Positions 40,487-52,307 of a stretch of DNA of 64,000 bases are shown piece after piece; position 1 is the stretch's first letter, and each line of letters opens with the position of its first letter. Origin of the DNA: Apostichopus japonicus (taxonomy: Eukaryota > Echinodermata > Holothuroidea > Aspidochirotida > Stichopodidae). Position numbers and translations under genes: made by a program. The notes under the pieces are model-generated. The model was given only the letters and a program-made list of their open reading frames with translations, searched no databases and was not told where the DNA came from. Location: contig NC_092565.1 in the NCBI RefSeq assembly GCF_037975245.1, positions 19,385,999 to 19,449,998 of the forward strand. Reading direction: 5' to 3'.

Positions 40487-40780
40487 TACTCATATACTGT
40501 TGTACTCTACTCATACTGTTGTACTCGAACTAATGCTGTTGTACTAGGACTAATGCTGTTGTTCTCGGACTCCTGCTGTCGTACTCTTACTCATGCTGTT
40601 GTACTCGTACTAATGCTATTGTTCTCGTACCCATACTGTTGTACTCCGTACAAATGCTGTTGTACTCCGTACTTATGCTGTTGTACTCCGTACTCATACG
40701 GTTGTACTCCGTACTTATACGGTTGTACTCCGTACTTATACGGTTGTATTCCGTATACTCATACTGTTGTGCTCGTACTA
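40487..40780. repeat. 20-21 base minisatellite, about 14 copies
   Basis: Units follow ATRCTGTTGTACTCGTACTA, with a later subtype ATACGGTTGTACTCCGTACT. The subtypes are ordered along the array, showing stepwise local expansion. The Cys/Tyr-rich peptide in one frame is an artefact of the repeat. Confidence 0.93.
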
Positions 40781-41639
40781 CACGTCTGCTATAATGTATT
40801 ACCGTAAATGAGATGTATCAATCGAAGACCCCCCCCCCCCGCAATGATTAATTAATTAGCCAGTAATTAGAGATTTCATTCAGTTCTGAATATTTCGTTC
40901 CCCAGACCCTTTTCTTTCATATAGAGGACTAAAATATACGTGAAGCGTTAACAGGCAAATTTCAACTTTTAAGTTTCGGCCTATGACATGAAGTGAAGTT
41001 TACTATAGTCAAACTTGCGTTACTTTGGCATTTTTAGAAGGCCAAAATAAAAGGGGGTAGGGGGAAATAGAATAAGATCAATCTAATGGTTAATTAGCTT
41101 GACAAAATTACGTTTTTAAATTTTGCATATTCAAACTACAGTGCATTTTGCATATGATTAAAGCTAAATATAACAGAGGTTCCATGTTGTTAATTTTTAG
41201 AATTGACAGAGGTTATTAAATGTATAGGTATATTTCTTATGTGTGTTCCAATTGCAATATATATGCCTCTATATATTTATTTACCCTCTAAAGTTTTCAT
41301 TACAGACGTAATTTATATCATGGCTAAACCACTCTGTTTATATCGAGATCTTCTGGCGTTCCTTACGAGACAAGGACACATCAGATATAAAGTTCTTATA
41401 TTGATTCTAGTTTGGCATTTAAGCTGAATGTCTCTTTTTCTCTCTATCACACACTCTCTCCCTCTTTTTTCATAAATATTTAGTTCTTTTTTTTGTCAGC
41501 CAAAAAAAATATGACTTCTTTGTTTGCATGCGGTAATTGCCGAAAGGAAAGTTTGTGGACTTTACATTTCATTGAGATAATTAGCGAAGGTTGATTGTCA
41601 TTAAGAGTTAAAACACTGCCGAGCAAAATCCGTCCTCAC
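40781..41639. other. Non-coding stretch
   Basis: No supported gene. A C-run lies at about 40830-40840. Confidence 0.5.
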
Positions 41640-42100
41640 TTCAGTATATTGGCATTGAAATTCCACTCGAATGTGTAACGCTCGTCGATTCGGTGTATTG
41701 GTTAAAGAAATAAACGGTTACAACATTGCTAGTAATCAGCCTACCTCGCGGGGTGCCGAATTAAAAAACTTCAAATATAAACTCGCTCCTTCAAAATAGG
41801 CTGTATAAAGCGTCATTATTGGTAGCCTTTAGGCTGTTTTGCCTCATAATAACTCTATTTGTGTCTTGAATACTTCGGTAAAAGATTTCTTCTTTTTTTT
41901 TTACTTTTCTTTTCGGTTGAAAGTAAAAGAGAAAGGAAGAAAGAACATAACAGAAGAGAAGAGAATAGAACACAAGAAGAACCACCTGAGGGATCGCGAA
42001 TGTGTAAAGCGAACCGCGGGATTGTCGCGGGTAACTTTGATCTCTTTCTCCGCAGCTCGTTAACATGAGAGCCGTGATTAACAGCGATAATAGTCAAGAA
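41640..42100. promoter_or_regulatory. Candidate regulatory island
   Basis: A mostly non-repetitive stretch, less AT-rich than its flanks, interrupted by a T-run and a purine run. It contains homeodomain-like (CGTCATTATTGG, CATAATAAC) and TCF-like (CTTTGATCT) sequences. No coding frame is convincing. The call is inference from composition and motif density only. Confidence 0.25.
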
Positions 42101-42942
42101 ATGGTTTTAAATTTTGTTTTGATTGGGCATTGAGAGCTCTGTATTCCTCTCTTGGGGGAATTGGTAAACTTATTTTGACATGAAGAAGGCTTATGTTAAA
42201 TCATATAAAAAAGCGCCAATTTTATGTCCGAGTTATTATGTTTTATGTTTTAATCATACCGCCCTACTTTGCAACTTAATCTACTCATGGAGCTATATGC
42301 TCCATGATCTACTCGAACAGGAAGTAGAATTCCCCGTGGGATTGGATATAGCATATTTCTCGCAATGTAATCTGGTCAACTGACTACGATACAAATCATT
42401 ACATAACTTTTCGGCGATATTAAAACAAGACAAGGTTACGGGGGGGAAAAAAGTTATGAAAATATTTGAATTTGATTGCAAAACGACGTTTAGAAACGTA
42501 GGAATAAGTTGGTTATTGCCTCAGACGTATTGTGATGAATGCAGCAATTCAGTGTTGCTGTGTTTCGTGGTCCAATTAAAAATAAATATAATAAATGTTA
42601 TAGTGTCGGTTGAATGTCGCTATATATTATTCATGTTCTCAGTATATTCACGTTTAAAAATACGTTTAACGTTTAATGCCTGAATTACTTCCTTAAGGCC
42701 AATGCATGCTGATATATATGCTATGTTAAAAAATATTATATAACACTATATACCCCATAATGTTCATTTACTTTATGAAAACATTAATAAATCCAATTGA
42801 TAATTTCAAGAAAATATTGTCGACACATTTTTTTTTATACTAGAGATGAAGAGATGTTTTTCAGGGAGCTGTGAGTTTTTTTTTTTTTTTGGCTAAAGGT
42901 TACTGGTTTTGTCTTGCTCTACAGATACCCCCGTGCTATTAC
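42101..42942. other. Non-coding stretch
   Basis: AT-rich, with no supported gene. T-runs lie at about 42830 and 42877. Confidence 0.5.
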
Positions 42943-43278
42943 CACTGCAGATATTCAAACATTTTTGCTTGGTGACCCCAATTTCCACCTTCGTCATCTT
43001 GGTGACCTTACAGTGGTAGATGTTGTGTCCTGGGGAAGGGGTATATACAGGGAGGTGGTATTCCCCTCCCTTAGGAGAAATTGCTATATGAGTACGGTTG
43101 CATGGCTGAAAAAATAGCGTTATATCTTGCAAATTTTTTTCAAGATTTGTATCCACTTTTTGTCCCCACAAATATCGATAATCGCCTTTTAGTTTCCGAT
43201 TTTTTTTCTTTTGCGATCCCCGATTTTATTTTGGCGACACTAAAAGTGGTCGCGTCACTTATACTAGGAATAACAGTG
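42943..43278. mobile_element. Non-autonomous hAT-like element, copy B (old)
   Basis: A diverged relative, in the same orientation, of the element at 24316-24646. Shared landmarks are GACCCCAATTTCCACCTT, TTGGTGACC, GCGTTATAT or its equivalent, and GTGGTCGCG near the right end. The ends read CACTGCAGATATTCAAAC on the left and CACTGTTATTCCTAGT on the right (reverse strand), both starting CACTG. No target duplication remains. Confidence 0.55.
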
Positions 43279-43589
43279 TGCGAGACTACTTGTTCCTGTG
43301 GCCGATTTGATCAGTGAAAAGCCTTCACCCTTCCATATTTACAGTAGCATGAATTAAGAGAAAAAATACAAATAAATAAATATTCAAATTAACAGAATAA
43401 AAAATAAACAAATTGATATAGTAATGCAACATACAAATGATGCAAATTTGTGTTTTCTTTGAAGATTTTTTTTTAAAGGTCAGTCACATATATAACACAT
43501 ATGTTACATCTGCGGTGACATAAACATACAAGAAAATGTACGGTATCATTTATATTTATATATATCTGCGTGGCAATGTTGCTTTAAAT

Positions 43590-43999
43590 CAGGGTTGTCC
43601 AACCTTTTGCAGAGGAGGGCCACATGGAATGATTATGATGAAGGAGGGGGCCGCATGAAACCTACGCTCGATTTTTCGATTTTTTTGCGCGAAGCCCAAG
43701 GCAACAAAATGTGAGCAGTGCGCGCGGAGCGCATTGATTTATTTTCCTTCCTGATAAAACAGATGAATAAAGTCCAGCCGGCACCCCCCCCCTCCCCTCC
43801 GCTGAGAGAGTGTCACACAAACTGACCTGTATGCAGTTTTTTGGACCCAGAAGGTTCGAATGATTTGATTATATAGCTTCAAATTGTTATCAATAAACCT
43901 GCTTACTAAATTTCACACCGTAGAGCATCTCTGGCGGGCCGGACGCAACCCTGCGGCGGGCCGGACTGTGGCCCGCGGGCCGTAGGTTGGACAACCCTG
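43590..43999. mobile_element. Non-autonomous hAT element with intact ends and 8-base target duplication
   Basis: Perfect 16-base terminal inverted repeats, CAGGGTTGTCCAACCT at 43590-43605 and its complement at 43984-43999. The flanking 8-base direct repeats CTTTAAAT at 43582-43589 and 44000-44007 are identical, which is the hAT hallmark. The 410-base interior is GC-richer than its surroundings (GGGCCGCATG, GGCCCGCGGGCC) and has no transposase, so it moved using an enzyme encoded elsewhere. It looks younger than the other hAT relics in the window. Confidence 0.93.
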
Positions 44000-44007
44000 C
44001 TTTAAAT

Positions 44008-47000
44008 GAATACCTATACACTAGCAAGTTACACGTTTTTAAAGAAAATAATTTAAATTCTAAACAGGTTGTAGTCATTCAAAGAAATATAAGTTTTTGG
44101 TTTTGTCTTGTTTTGCTTTGGCGGTATTTTTGTAAAAGTTTTGAGAGGTGTATTTTAGGCCTACAACCCACACCTGGCGCAGGTATATATGCAACAATCA
44201 AGACACCCGAAAGGCTCAAAACTCAAGCAAGTTTAATGACATTATTTGATATCAAAGATAAGAATGCTATTGAAATTAAAACCACGCAAAATATTAAATA
44301 ATATATACCAATTTGTCTTTTCCATGATTTGAGTGGGATAATGCGGTAATTTTCTTGCGTATAGGAATGTAAAAAAGAAATCGACCAAAGAGACCTTTAG
44401 CAACAAGTAAATAGCGAAACTTGTACGTTTGATGTAGCCGCTCAATAATCTATTGTTCCTTTCCCTTTTAACCCTTTGAAAAATAACAAAGAGATCAAAA
44501 TTCGTCTGGTTAAGAATTCCCCCAACTTCATGTTTTATCTCACCGACTTAACCAACTTGGACAGAGGATTCGTTGTCGTTTTCTGAAAATTAATTATAAT
44601 TTAATTGCCACCATGCAGAAATGTGACCAAACAATGTTGGTTCAAAAACTCAACAATATTCTAAGTTAACACAAAACACCGTCAAAACTTAATGTGTGTA
44701 GAATGTAGACCTTTTTTTTGCCGTATATAATTATTTTTTATACGCAATCGTTTATCGATTGATTGGTAAAAGTTTAATTCATTGATTGACATATATTTTA
44801 TTTTGGCAATTATTTTGATAATTATTTCTGACATGTTGTCGATACCGGATCGTTCAGCAATTTAGAGCAAACGAATTCGTTTTTGTTTCCTTTTCTTACG
44901 CACTAGAGAAAAATTAAACCTATATTAATTCATGTTCATTTGAAATAACAAAACCAACAAGAAATATTTGTATGTTTTGTTTATATTTTTTATTTATATA
45001 TTCCCTTTTCTTTCACGACAAAAACATAAGACATTACCGGCATAGCTGAAACACCAATTGCACTAATATATAAAAGATATGAAGTAAAAAATTGTAAAAA
45101 GAACCAATTATCTAAGAACAATTAGATTTGGCACGTACATGATAATATTTGTAAAACCCGCCGGCATACAGAACATTGTACATGGTAGTCATTATGTATC
45201 CTAAATTTTTGTCTTTCTATTTTCCTTAAAACTCTACTGTTTATCTTTTCCTTTTTAAATTATCCTCTTAAATATTTCAACAACCATTTTATTGAAATGC
45301 GTATTCCCTCATTGTACGTGACAGAAAAAAATACAACATTTTAATAAGTTACATTTATGTGGATGTACTAACACTAACTGAAAGTCAAAATCTCGTCAAA
45401 ACAGCCCAAATAACACTAAATACATGCTTTCATTGATTGTAGGTATAAATGCTCTATATAACAAATTGGATTACACGTAATTCCAAAGAATGCTAGCATA
45501 TCGATAGTTCGATGCAATGAATTTCATTGATTTATCAAGTACAAATAAACATGATGAGAAAATAGAGTGTATTAACAAAATTTATATTCTTATAATAATA
45601 ATAAGAAGAAGAAGAAGAAGGAAAATAAGAAGCATATGAAAATACAGAAACATAACTTTGTCATTAAATGAAGATGAAAACAGGAGAGGAAGTTTCAAAT
45701 AAATTTTAATCAAATTCTAGCTATAGTTATGAAAAAGCGGTTAAATTGTTTCAGACCTATTGTTACAAAAGAAAAATGCCGCTAACATTCATTTACAGCG
45801 ATAATCAACTAAAAACATCAGTAGGAATTTATTTCGTTAAAAATTTTATTAACATACGACCTAAAGTTCTATATACCTTGAAAAAAAAACTCAACGATAC
45901 TGTGTTTACTGTTTTCCTTTGTTGAAACTTCCCATATGCATATTTTTTTTTTTAACATTTCTGAAGTTTGCAATGTGTGAATATGAGTCCACTATGATAA
46001 GGTAGACGAAAACAATATGGAAGCTATATGTTCGCTGTTTGCTAAACCATTTAGAAAGGAACGTCACGTTATAACAAATATTAGAATATTAATTAAAATT
46101 TCTGAAGTATTCAAAAATGTCAAACATTGAGACCAAAATAAGCTATTGGATTGAACAAGCACTAATCAGTCATTGTTTCAGTCTCAGTGTATTATCTTAA
46201 ACTGATACTTTCAAATGTTGCTAACATTTTATGAAAGGATAAGCTTTAAAAGCTATATATTAATAACTGTATTACGGTATTTAATGATAAATAATATAAA
46301 CAAGGAAAGAATTTAAACCGAATAAAATACAAAAATGTGTTAAAATGGTTATGTCGTGGTGAGGCAAATCCATTTCTTTCTCTTTTAAAATTAGGAAACG
46401 AAAATAATAGACGGCTAATTAATATTAACATGATTTCACTAGAGAGTAAATTTGGTGAAAAGTATTACCTGAACAAGAGCAAATAATTAATTATCTTACA
46501 TCTAGCTATTAGGCTATCTATCTTTTATTTAATCGTTATCTCAAGCCGAATTATTAAACAGGGTTCGTTTGTTAACAAGTGGATAAAAGAAAAAAGATTT
46601 TGAAATAACAGTTGTGAATTAAAGTCATCGTTTTGCAATACCCAATGCTTTTAATATGTATATATCTACAGGTATAATAATAATGATAATAAAAATATTA
46701 ACTACTCTTAGTTTAATCTTGCTAGCTATAAAATATGACATATATACGTATCAGACTGAAAATGGACTATAAATGACTTCTTAATGTGCGGAGATAAAAA
46801 AAAAATGTAAACTAACATTTCAAATACAAAACAAGTTCGATTCATTTTCGACAAGCACACAAAGATAAGAGCATATTAAACAAAGAACATATCCAAATTC
46901 AAATTTTGTAAATTAATAGTGAAAAATTAAGCAAAGTTTAGTCGAAAAATTACTATAACTTTACTAATTGCTGTCTCTCTTTTGTTGGGGTGGGGGTAGG

Positions 47001-47340
47001 GGAGGGGGTAAAAATTGCCAAAATTGATTTATTTTCCTGTTTTCTTCATTCTATGTTGAAAGAAAGGTATTATAACTTCATTAATTAAAAATGAAACAAT
47101 CACATCATTATATTACTGAAAAAAGGAATGGATTTCTGGACTCTGTCTCTCATAAAAACAAACTCTTCCAAGAATCACCTTAGAAGTAGTTTTGTTCCCT
47201 TTCATTTCGGTTCATTTATTCTTCTTTTGGAAGGGGTGATTGTGTTTTCAATCGGAATAATTTCCTATGCAAATGGCAATTAATAGGACATATGCGCTAA
47301 AGATGAGAACGACTGAAATACAAGACTATTAGGAAGCTGT
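44008..47340. other. AT-rich gene-free stretch
   Basis: Over 3 kb without a supported gene or identifiable repeat beyond short ATA and GAA runs (about 45590-45620) and small homopolymers. A G-rich run follows at about 46987-47009. Confidence 0.5.
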
Positions 47341-47560
47341 ATTCATAGTTAGATTAGCAGTTCCCCGCTAATCTAGTGAACTTCTTATCAAAATCCCGGG
47401 TGCCGCTCCCCATTGCGCGAACGCCTTGATAAAGACATCTATTTCTCTCATAATTGCACTGTCATCTTTTGCATGAACATTCCATAGAAAATCGTGGTGG
47501 ATATGCACGTGACTGCACGTGCCCGTGTGACAATACTGGACAGCCATTCATTAAACGGCA
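47341..47560. promoter_or_regulatory. Candidate regulatory island with twin E-boxes
   Basis: A non-repetitive section with AGATTAGC and GCTAATCT as an inverted pair around AGTTCCCC (about 47351-47374), and two CACGTG E-boxes at 47506-47511 and 47516-47521, spaced 10 bases. Regulatory use is inferred. Confidence 0.3.
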
Positions 47561-50290
47561 GCATTAACTATATAACTTGGCATTCTTTTCCCTCAGTAAT
47601 ATTGCCAAAAATTAATCGTTTAAGCGGCAGGAGAAAATAATAGCAAAGATTATAAATTTATTATTATTTGTTTATAACAGGAAACATATGCAAGCATGGA
47701 TAAATATAAATACAGAATATGATTTAAAAAACAAATTGTGTTATTATGTTTATACGGTATGTAATTTGATCAAAGTTGTTGCAGGAAGTTCAAAAGATTC
47801 CTGTGTATGTTTGTCAGTACATTGTGGAAGAAGAAAAAAATGAACGTCGGGAAAATTATATCAAACACCTTTATTTTCCTTATAATGTTTGAATAAAGAA
47901 ACGACGAAAGTGAAGAAATTACTTCTTTTTAATAATGTTTTTGCGAGAAGTTCCATTCGTTTATTTAATCTTATCAACCATTATGTTCCAAAAAAAAAAA
48001 AAAAATCAAGTATTGCCAAAAAAAAAACATACACAAAAACAACAACACAGGTCCCTGTGTTTTCCCCTGCCCAATGCCGAACATTATATTTGTACGTGTC
48101 AGGAAAAATTATATCAAAGTTTTTATTTAATTATACTTACTCATTGTTAATAACAAGAAACACGTGCATCATAATAGCAAAATGGGGCAAAAATGAAGAA
48201 TTTGCTCAAGTTTGCCCATATATAACACACACACACAAAATGAAATGAAAAAAGTAATAATAATAAAAAAAAAGTTGTTACGAGAAGTTCAAAAGTTTCT
48301 TTATGACCTCCGTCGACCTACTGACTTTTCACGAAGATGAGTTTTCTCAATTTTATCAACAATTAATTTTCAAAGAATATCAAAACAAAAAAGGGGGTGT
48401 ATATTGTTCCCCGGCTTAATGAGAACGCTTATTACAACAGTTGAACGACCGAGCAATCGCACATTAAACGGTGTTTGCTGCGATGGAATCTGACACGACA
48501 CAACCCTAAAGAATCGTAAAGAATTATTTTCAAGAGTTCCGAGGTAACTCCCACGAGTTGAAAACTTGTCTTACGGGACCCAGCGAGCAGACAAATATAT
48601 TTCCGCCATTTTATTAGTCGCATCAAAGATGGAGGGGGAGATTGATTCGCGAAAGAGCTAGCGGCACACACAGATGTTAGCAAGAAAATGGGCCTCTGGG
48701 ATCACACATTGGCAACTTCTTGGGCTCGACAAATTACTACTAGATCTCTTAAAAAAAAAAGCATCGATAAAAAAAAAAAAAACTTTTACAGTCCAACCTT
48801 AACTGAAAATTATTTCGATCATAGCACTTAAAATCCTGAAAAGAGCCTTTTTACAGGCCGTATCGGGATATATCATTGACAGACTTTTAAATGATGAAAT
48901 CTAAGATGGCTAGAAACGGAATTGGTTTGGTGATGACGCGAGTAAAATAGCTATTGGAAATCAAACCCATTGCATTTGGCACCTGAAAAGTCATCACCAT
49001 TAATAGTTTTTGAAACAGCTCTCAGAGGTAACTTTCTTGAGAGGAAATTTCTCTGAGTAGATTTGAATCGACAAGCAAGGGTTTTTGTTTTGTTTTTCTT
49101 CTTCTTCTTCATCATCGAGAGGTGAGGTCAACTTGAAAGATGAACTGAAACAGCCAGCATCTTTCTCATTCAAGAACGATATAAGGAATAAAAGAAATAT
49201 TTCGTTAGTCCACGATCTTGCAGAAATATTACCCAATCTCTTACTAAAGGTTTTCTTTTCATAAAGGTGTAATAATATCGAAATATTACAGCACTTTGTT
49301 TTATATTTTTAGTTGGTAATAAGTGCCAAACTTAAACTTCGGTGAAGCATGCATTGGTTACCTTTATAAATGGCAGCTATTTGGCCCGTAGTGTTCTTCG
49401 TTTCGTTTGTACACACCTAAACTTTTTCTGTGCTGTAATTTTTATCGTTTCCTTGTGCAATTAAGTGGACTAAATAAAATATGATGATTTCACGTATAAC
49501 TGCTTCTTTCATCAATCACAAAATAAAACAATGAACAGAATTAGTGATAATCAAGTTTTCGTTAATAACGTGATGTTTTTTTCATGTACCGAAAACACGA
49601 ACGATTTAAAAAAAAAAAAATTTGGCCTAATGTTGATTAGGTTTACGTCAAGATGGTATTATATTTTGATGTATATTTAGCATATATATCTGAGGTAATT
49701 TTATTATTATTTCCCCTCCATTTATTCAAGTTTTGTTGAAAATGCCGAAACACAGTCATATACAAATGACTGTGTAGCTGATTTGAGTTCGTATTAATTC
49801 TTTTGAATGATGCTTGATTCTTTCATCTGTTTGTCAAGTTTTATTTCAAATAATAAACTCATAGATGAGAAAATGTATTTTTTCATATAATTTATTATTT
49901 GGGCAAATGATTAATAATAATATAAAACAAACTGTTGAGAATTGAATCAAATCATTATAACAGCCCAATTCTCATCGCCACAAATCTCTGCAAATAACAA
50001 ATTATAGCAAAACATTAAAGAAGACTATTTACCTTTTCGATACTTCGTTTCCATAACAACGTATTTAACTATGCTATAGATCTGTCAAATTACGTTTTAA
50101 ACAATAAAATAAAAGGAGATAAAATAACGGTGTTATATAATAATTTTTCGTCTTGCATGTGATGAATACTGATATATAAAACTATCTGGGCGAGAAAATG
50201 TTGGAAATCGAACTTAATTATTAGTCACTATAACTCATCACTAGAAATCTCGGCAAATAAGGACAAAAAAATTCACTGTGCTTTACAAAG
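47561..50290. other. Non-coding stretch
   Basis: No supported gene. A more complex section at about 48420-48690, including a CCGCCATTTTATTA sequence, may be regulatory. A-runs occur at about 47991, 48750 and 49610. Confidence 0.4.
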
Positions 50291-50430
50291 ATCACTGGTT
50301 CGAATACTGTTCCATAGGTCGCTGGTTCGAATCCCGTTTCCAGAGGTCGCTGGTTCGAATCCCGTTTCCAGATGTCGCTGGTTTGAATCCCGTTTCCAGA
50401 TGTCGCTGGTTTGAATACTGTTCTAGCCAT
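50291..50430. repeat. 28-base tandem array carrying pol III B-box-like sequence, five copies
   Basis: Units start at 50291, 50319, 50347, 50375 and 50403. The consensus is TCGCTGGTTCGAATCCCGTT then TCCAGAKG. Units two and three contain an exact GGTTCGAATCC, the tRNA B-box consensus; the other three differ by one or two bases. No A-box was seen next to them. The unit may derive from a tRNA T-arm. Frames crossing it are artefacts. Confidence 0.9.
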
Positions 50431-52177
50431 AAATTTCTTTGTTCTTTTCCATTGTCTAAAATTTCAGTTTTACATTATTCATTTTGTTTAATATAAATAC
50501 AATTTAAAACAGATATTTTTGAGTAGATCATTAACTATGTAAACTTGAAGTTAGCTAGACATTCCTATAAATATATATTTATACTTGACTATAGCTAGAT
50601 TTGTCAAGTTTTAATTCAAGCAATGAAATATATTAAGACATTTATCTTTCATATTTGCTTTTTGCATAAATATGATACAATATGACAAATACCATGCTGG
50701 ACAACGAAATGCTGTAAATCGAATCAAATCATCAAACACTTTTTTTTTGGGGGGGGGGCCTCAGAATACTTTAAGGATGAATCGTTCTGCAGATATTCAG
50801 AATAAAGCATTGGACTTTTTTTGTCGATCACAGTGTAAAACACGTCATCTTAATTCACCAAGTTAGATTTACAAGAAAAAATGATATTTTCGATTCATTC
50901 AATTCTCCTTCAGGCTAACCGATTTTAAATTCGCGTGATTTGAAAAACTTTCTTGAAAAAAAAGTTTTCTTCATGACAAATTCATTTCACTTATATTTGT
51001 AAACCAGTTGAGCGCTAACGAAATGCCAAGTATATATAACTGATGCAACCTGCCGCATAAATGTTAGACTTGTTTTCCAGTCGCTTTCATGAATAGTAAT
51101 ATCATATAAATTTCATATAATATATAAAAGAGTACATATGCTCAGAATGCTTATGACTTATGGCTTCTGATATCAAATTATATAAATATAATATAAGTCA
51201 CACTTTGGCTTCAAATTTTTCTTAAAATGAAAAAAAAAATGATTACCGTCAAATCTCCTTTATTAAATTGTCGAATCCATTAATAAGTGACATTTTCCAG
51301 TTTTGATAAATTTTCTATTTTTTACTTTTGATTTCCTATTCACCAACGGGAGATATCCTGTAACATACTGTTGGCACCGTTTTAATTACATATTTTTCTT
51401 GTTTTGCTTTTAAGCGATAACCAAAGCAATCTATAGACAGTCCCCCCCCCCTCACTTTTTCTTAACCTTATACCTGTTGTATATCTATGTACATATAAAT
51501 AAGTTTTCGTTTGCCCCAATCACTTTCAAATTTTTCTTCTGAGGCAGGCCTCAAGCCTTTTAGGGAACCGACTTGCTTTATTCCTCTCTTTCTCCTCTCT
51601 CCTTTTTATTTTATGATTATTTTTTTGTTTTATAAGCTGCTAATATAACAAATGATTTTCTTTATTGCATACGATCACTTTAGAATCGACACACTGATGA
51701 TACCAGATTAAATTTCCATCTTACAAGCGGGTCGTTCCCTGGAATCATCATGGGAGGAAGAGGTAATGAAGGAAATAATAGAACCTTAACACCACAAAAA
51801 AAAAAAGAGAAGAAGATTGTCAAGAAATAGCTTATTAAATATTGGAGGAATGACAGTCGCTAGGGGTGGGTCTAATTTGTCAAGAGAAAATGGGTACCTT
51901 CATCTTCATAACAGAGCTTATTTAGTTGTCACAGTGTTTCATAATTGATACACCTCTCTGATGACCCTATCTCTGGTTAGATATTTTCGAAGCTTTAGGT
52001 GCAAATGAAATGGTCGTAATTTCGTCCCTACCCGAATTGACGAGGTCGTAATTAAATTACGACTTCGAAAAAAGGATTGAAGGAGGCCTTGTTTCATAAT
52101 TGAACAGATAATATCGCTAAATTGACATGACAGCTTACTCGCCCCTTTGAAAAGATGTGTGTGTGTAATATTGCTCC
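50431..52177. other. Non-coding stretch
   Basis: No supported gene. A T-run joined to a G-run lies at 50741-50758 and a C-run at about 51442-51451. Short open frames are unsupported. Confidence 0.5.
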
Positions 52178-52232
<55 letters not shown>

Positions 52233-52248
52233 GGTATATATATACCGG

Positions 52249-52306
<58 letters not shown>

Positions 52307-52307
52307 A
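52178..52307. repeat. (AT)n microsatellite with central ACCGGT pair
   Basis: A long AT run interrupted at 52230-52249 by two ACCGGT hexamers that bracket TATATATA, making a perfect 20-base palindrome. TACAT breaks occur towards the right. Confidence 0.95.

Noticed and set aside
48432-48683. Minus-strand 83-codon open frame in a complex section
   Set aside because: No recognisable domain, no clear splice sites, and composition not convincingly coding.
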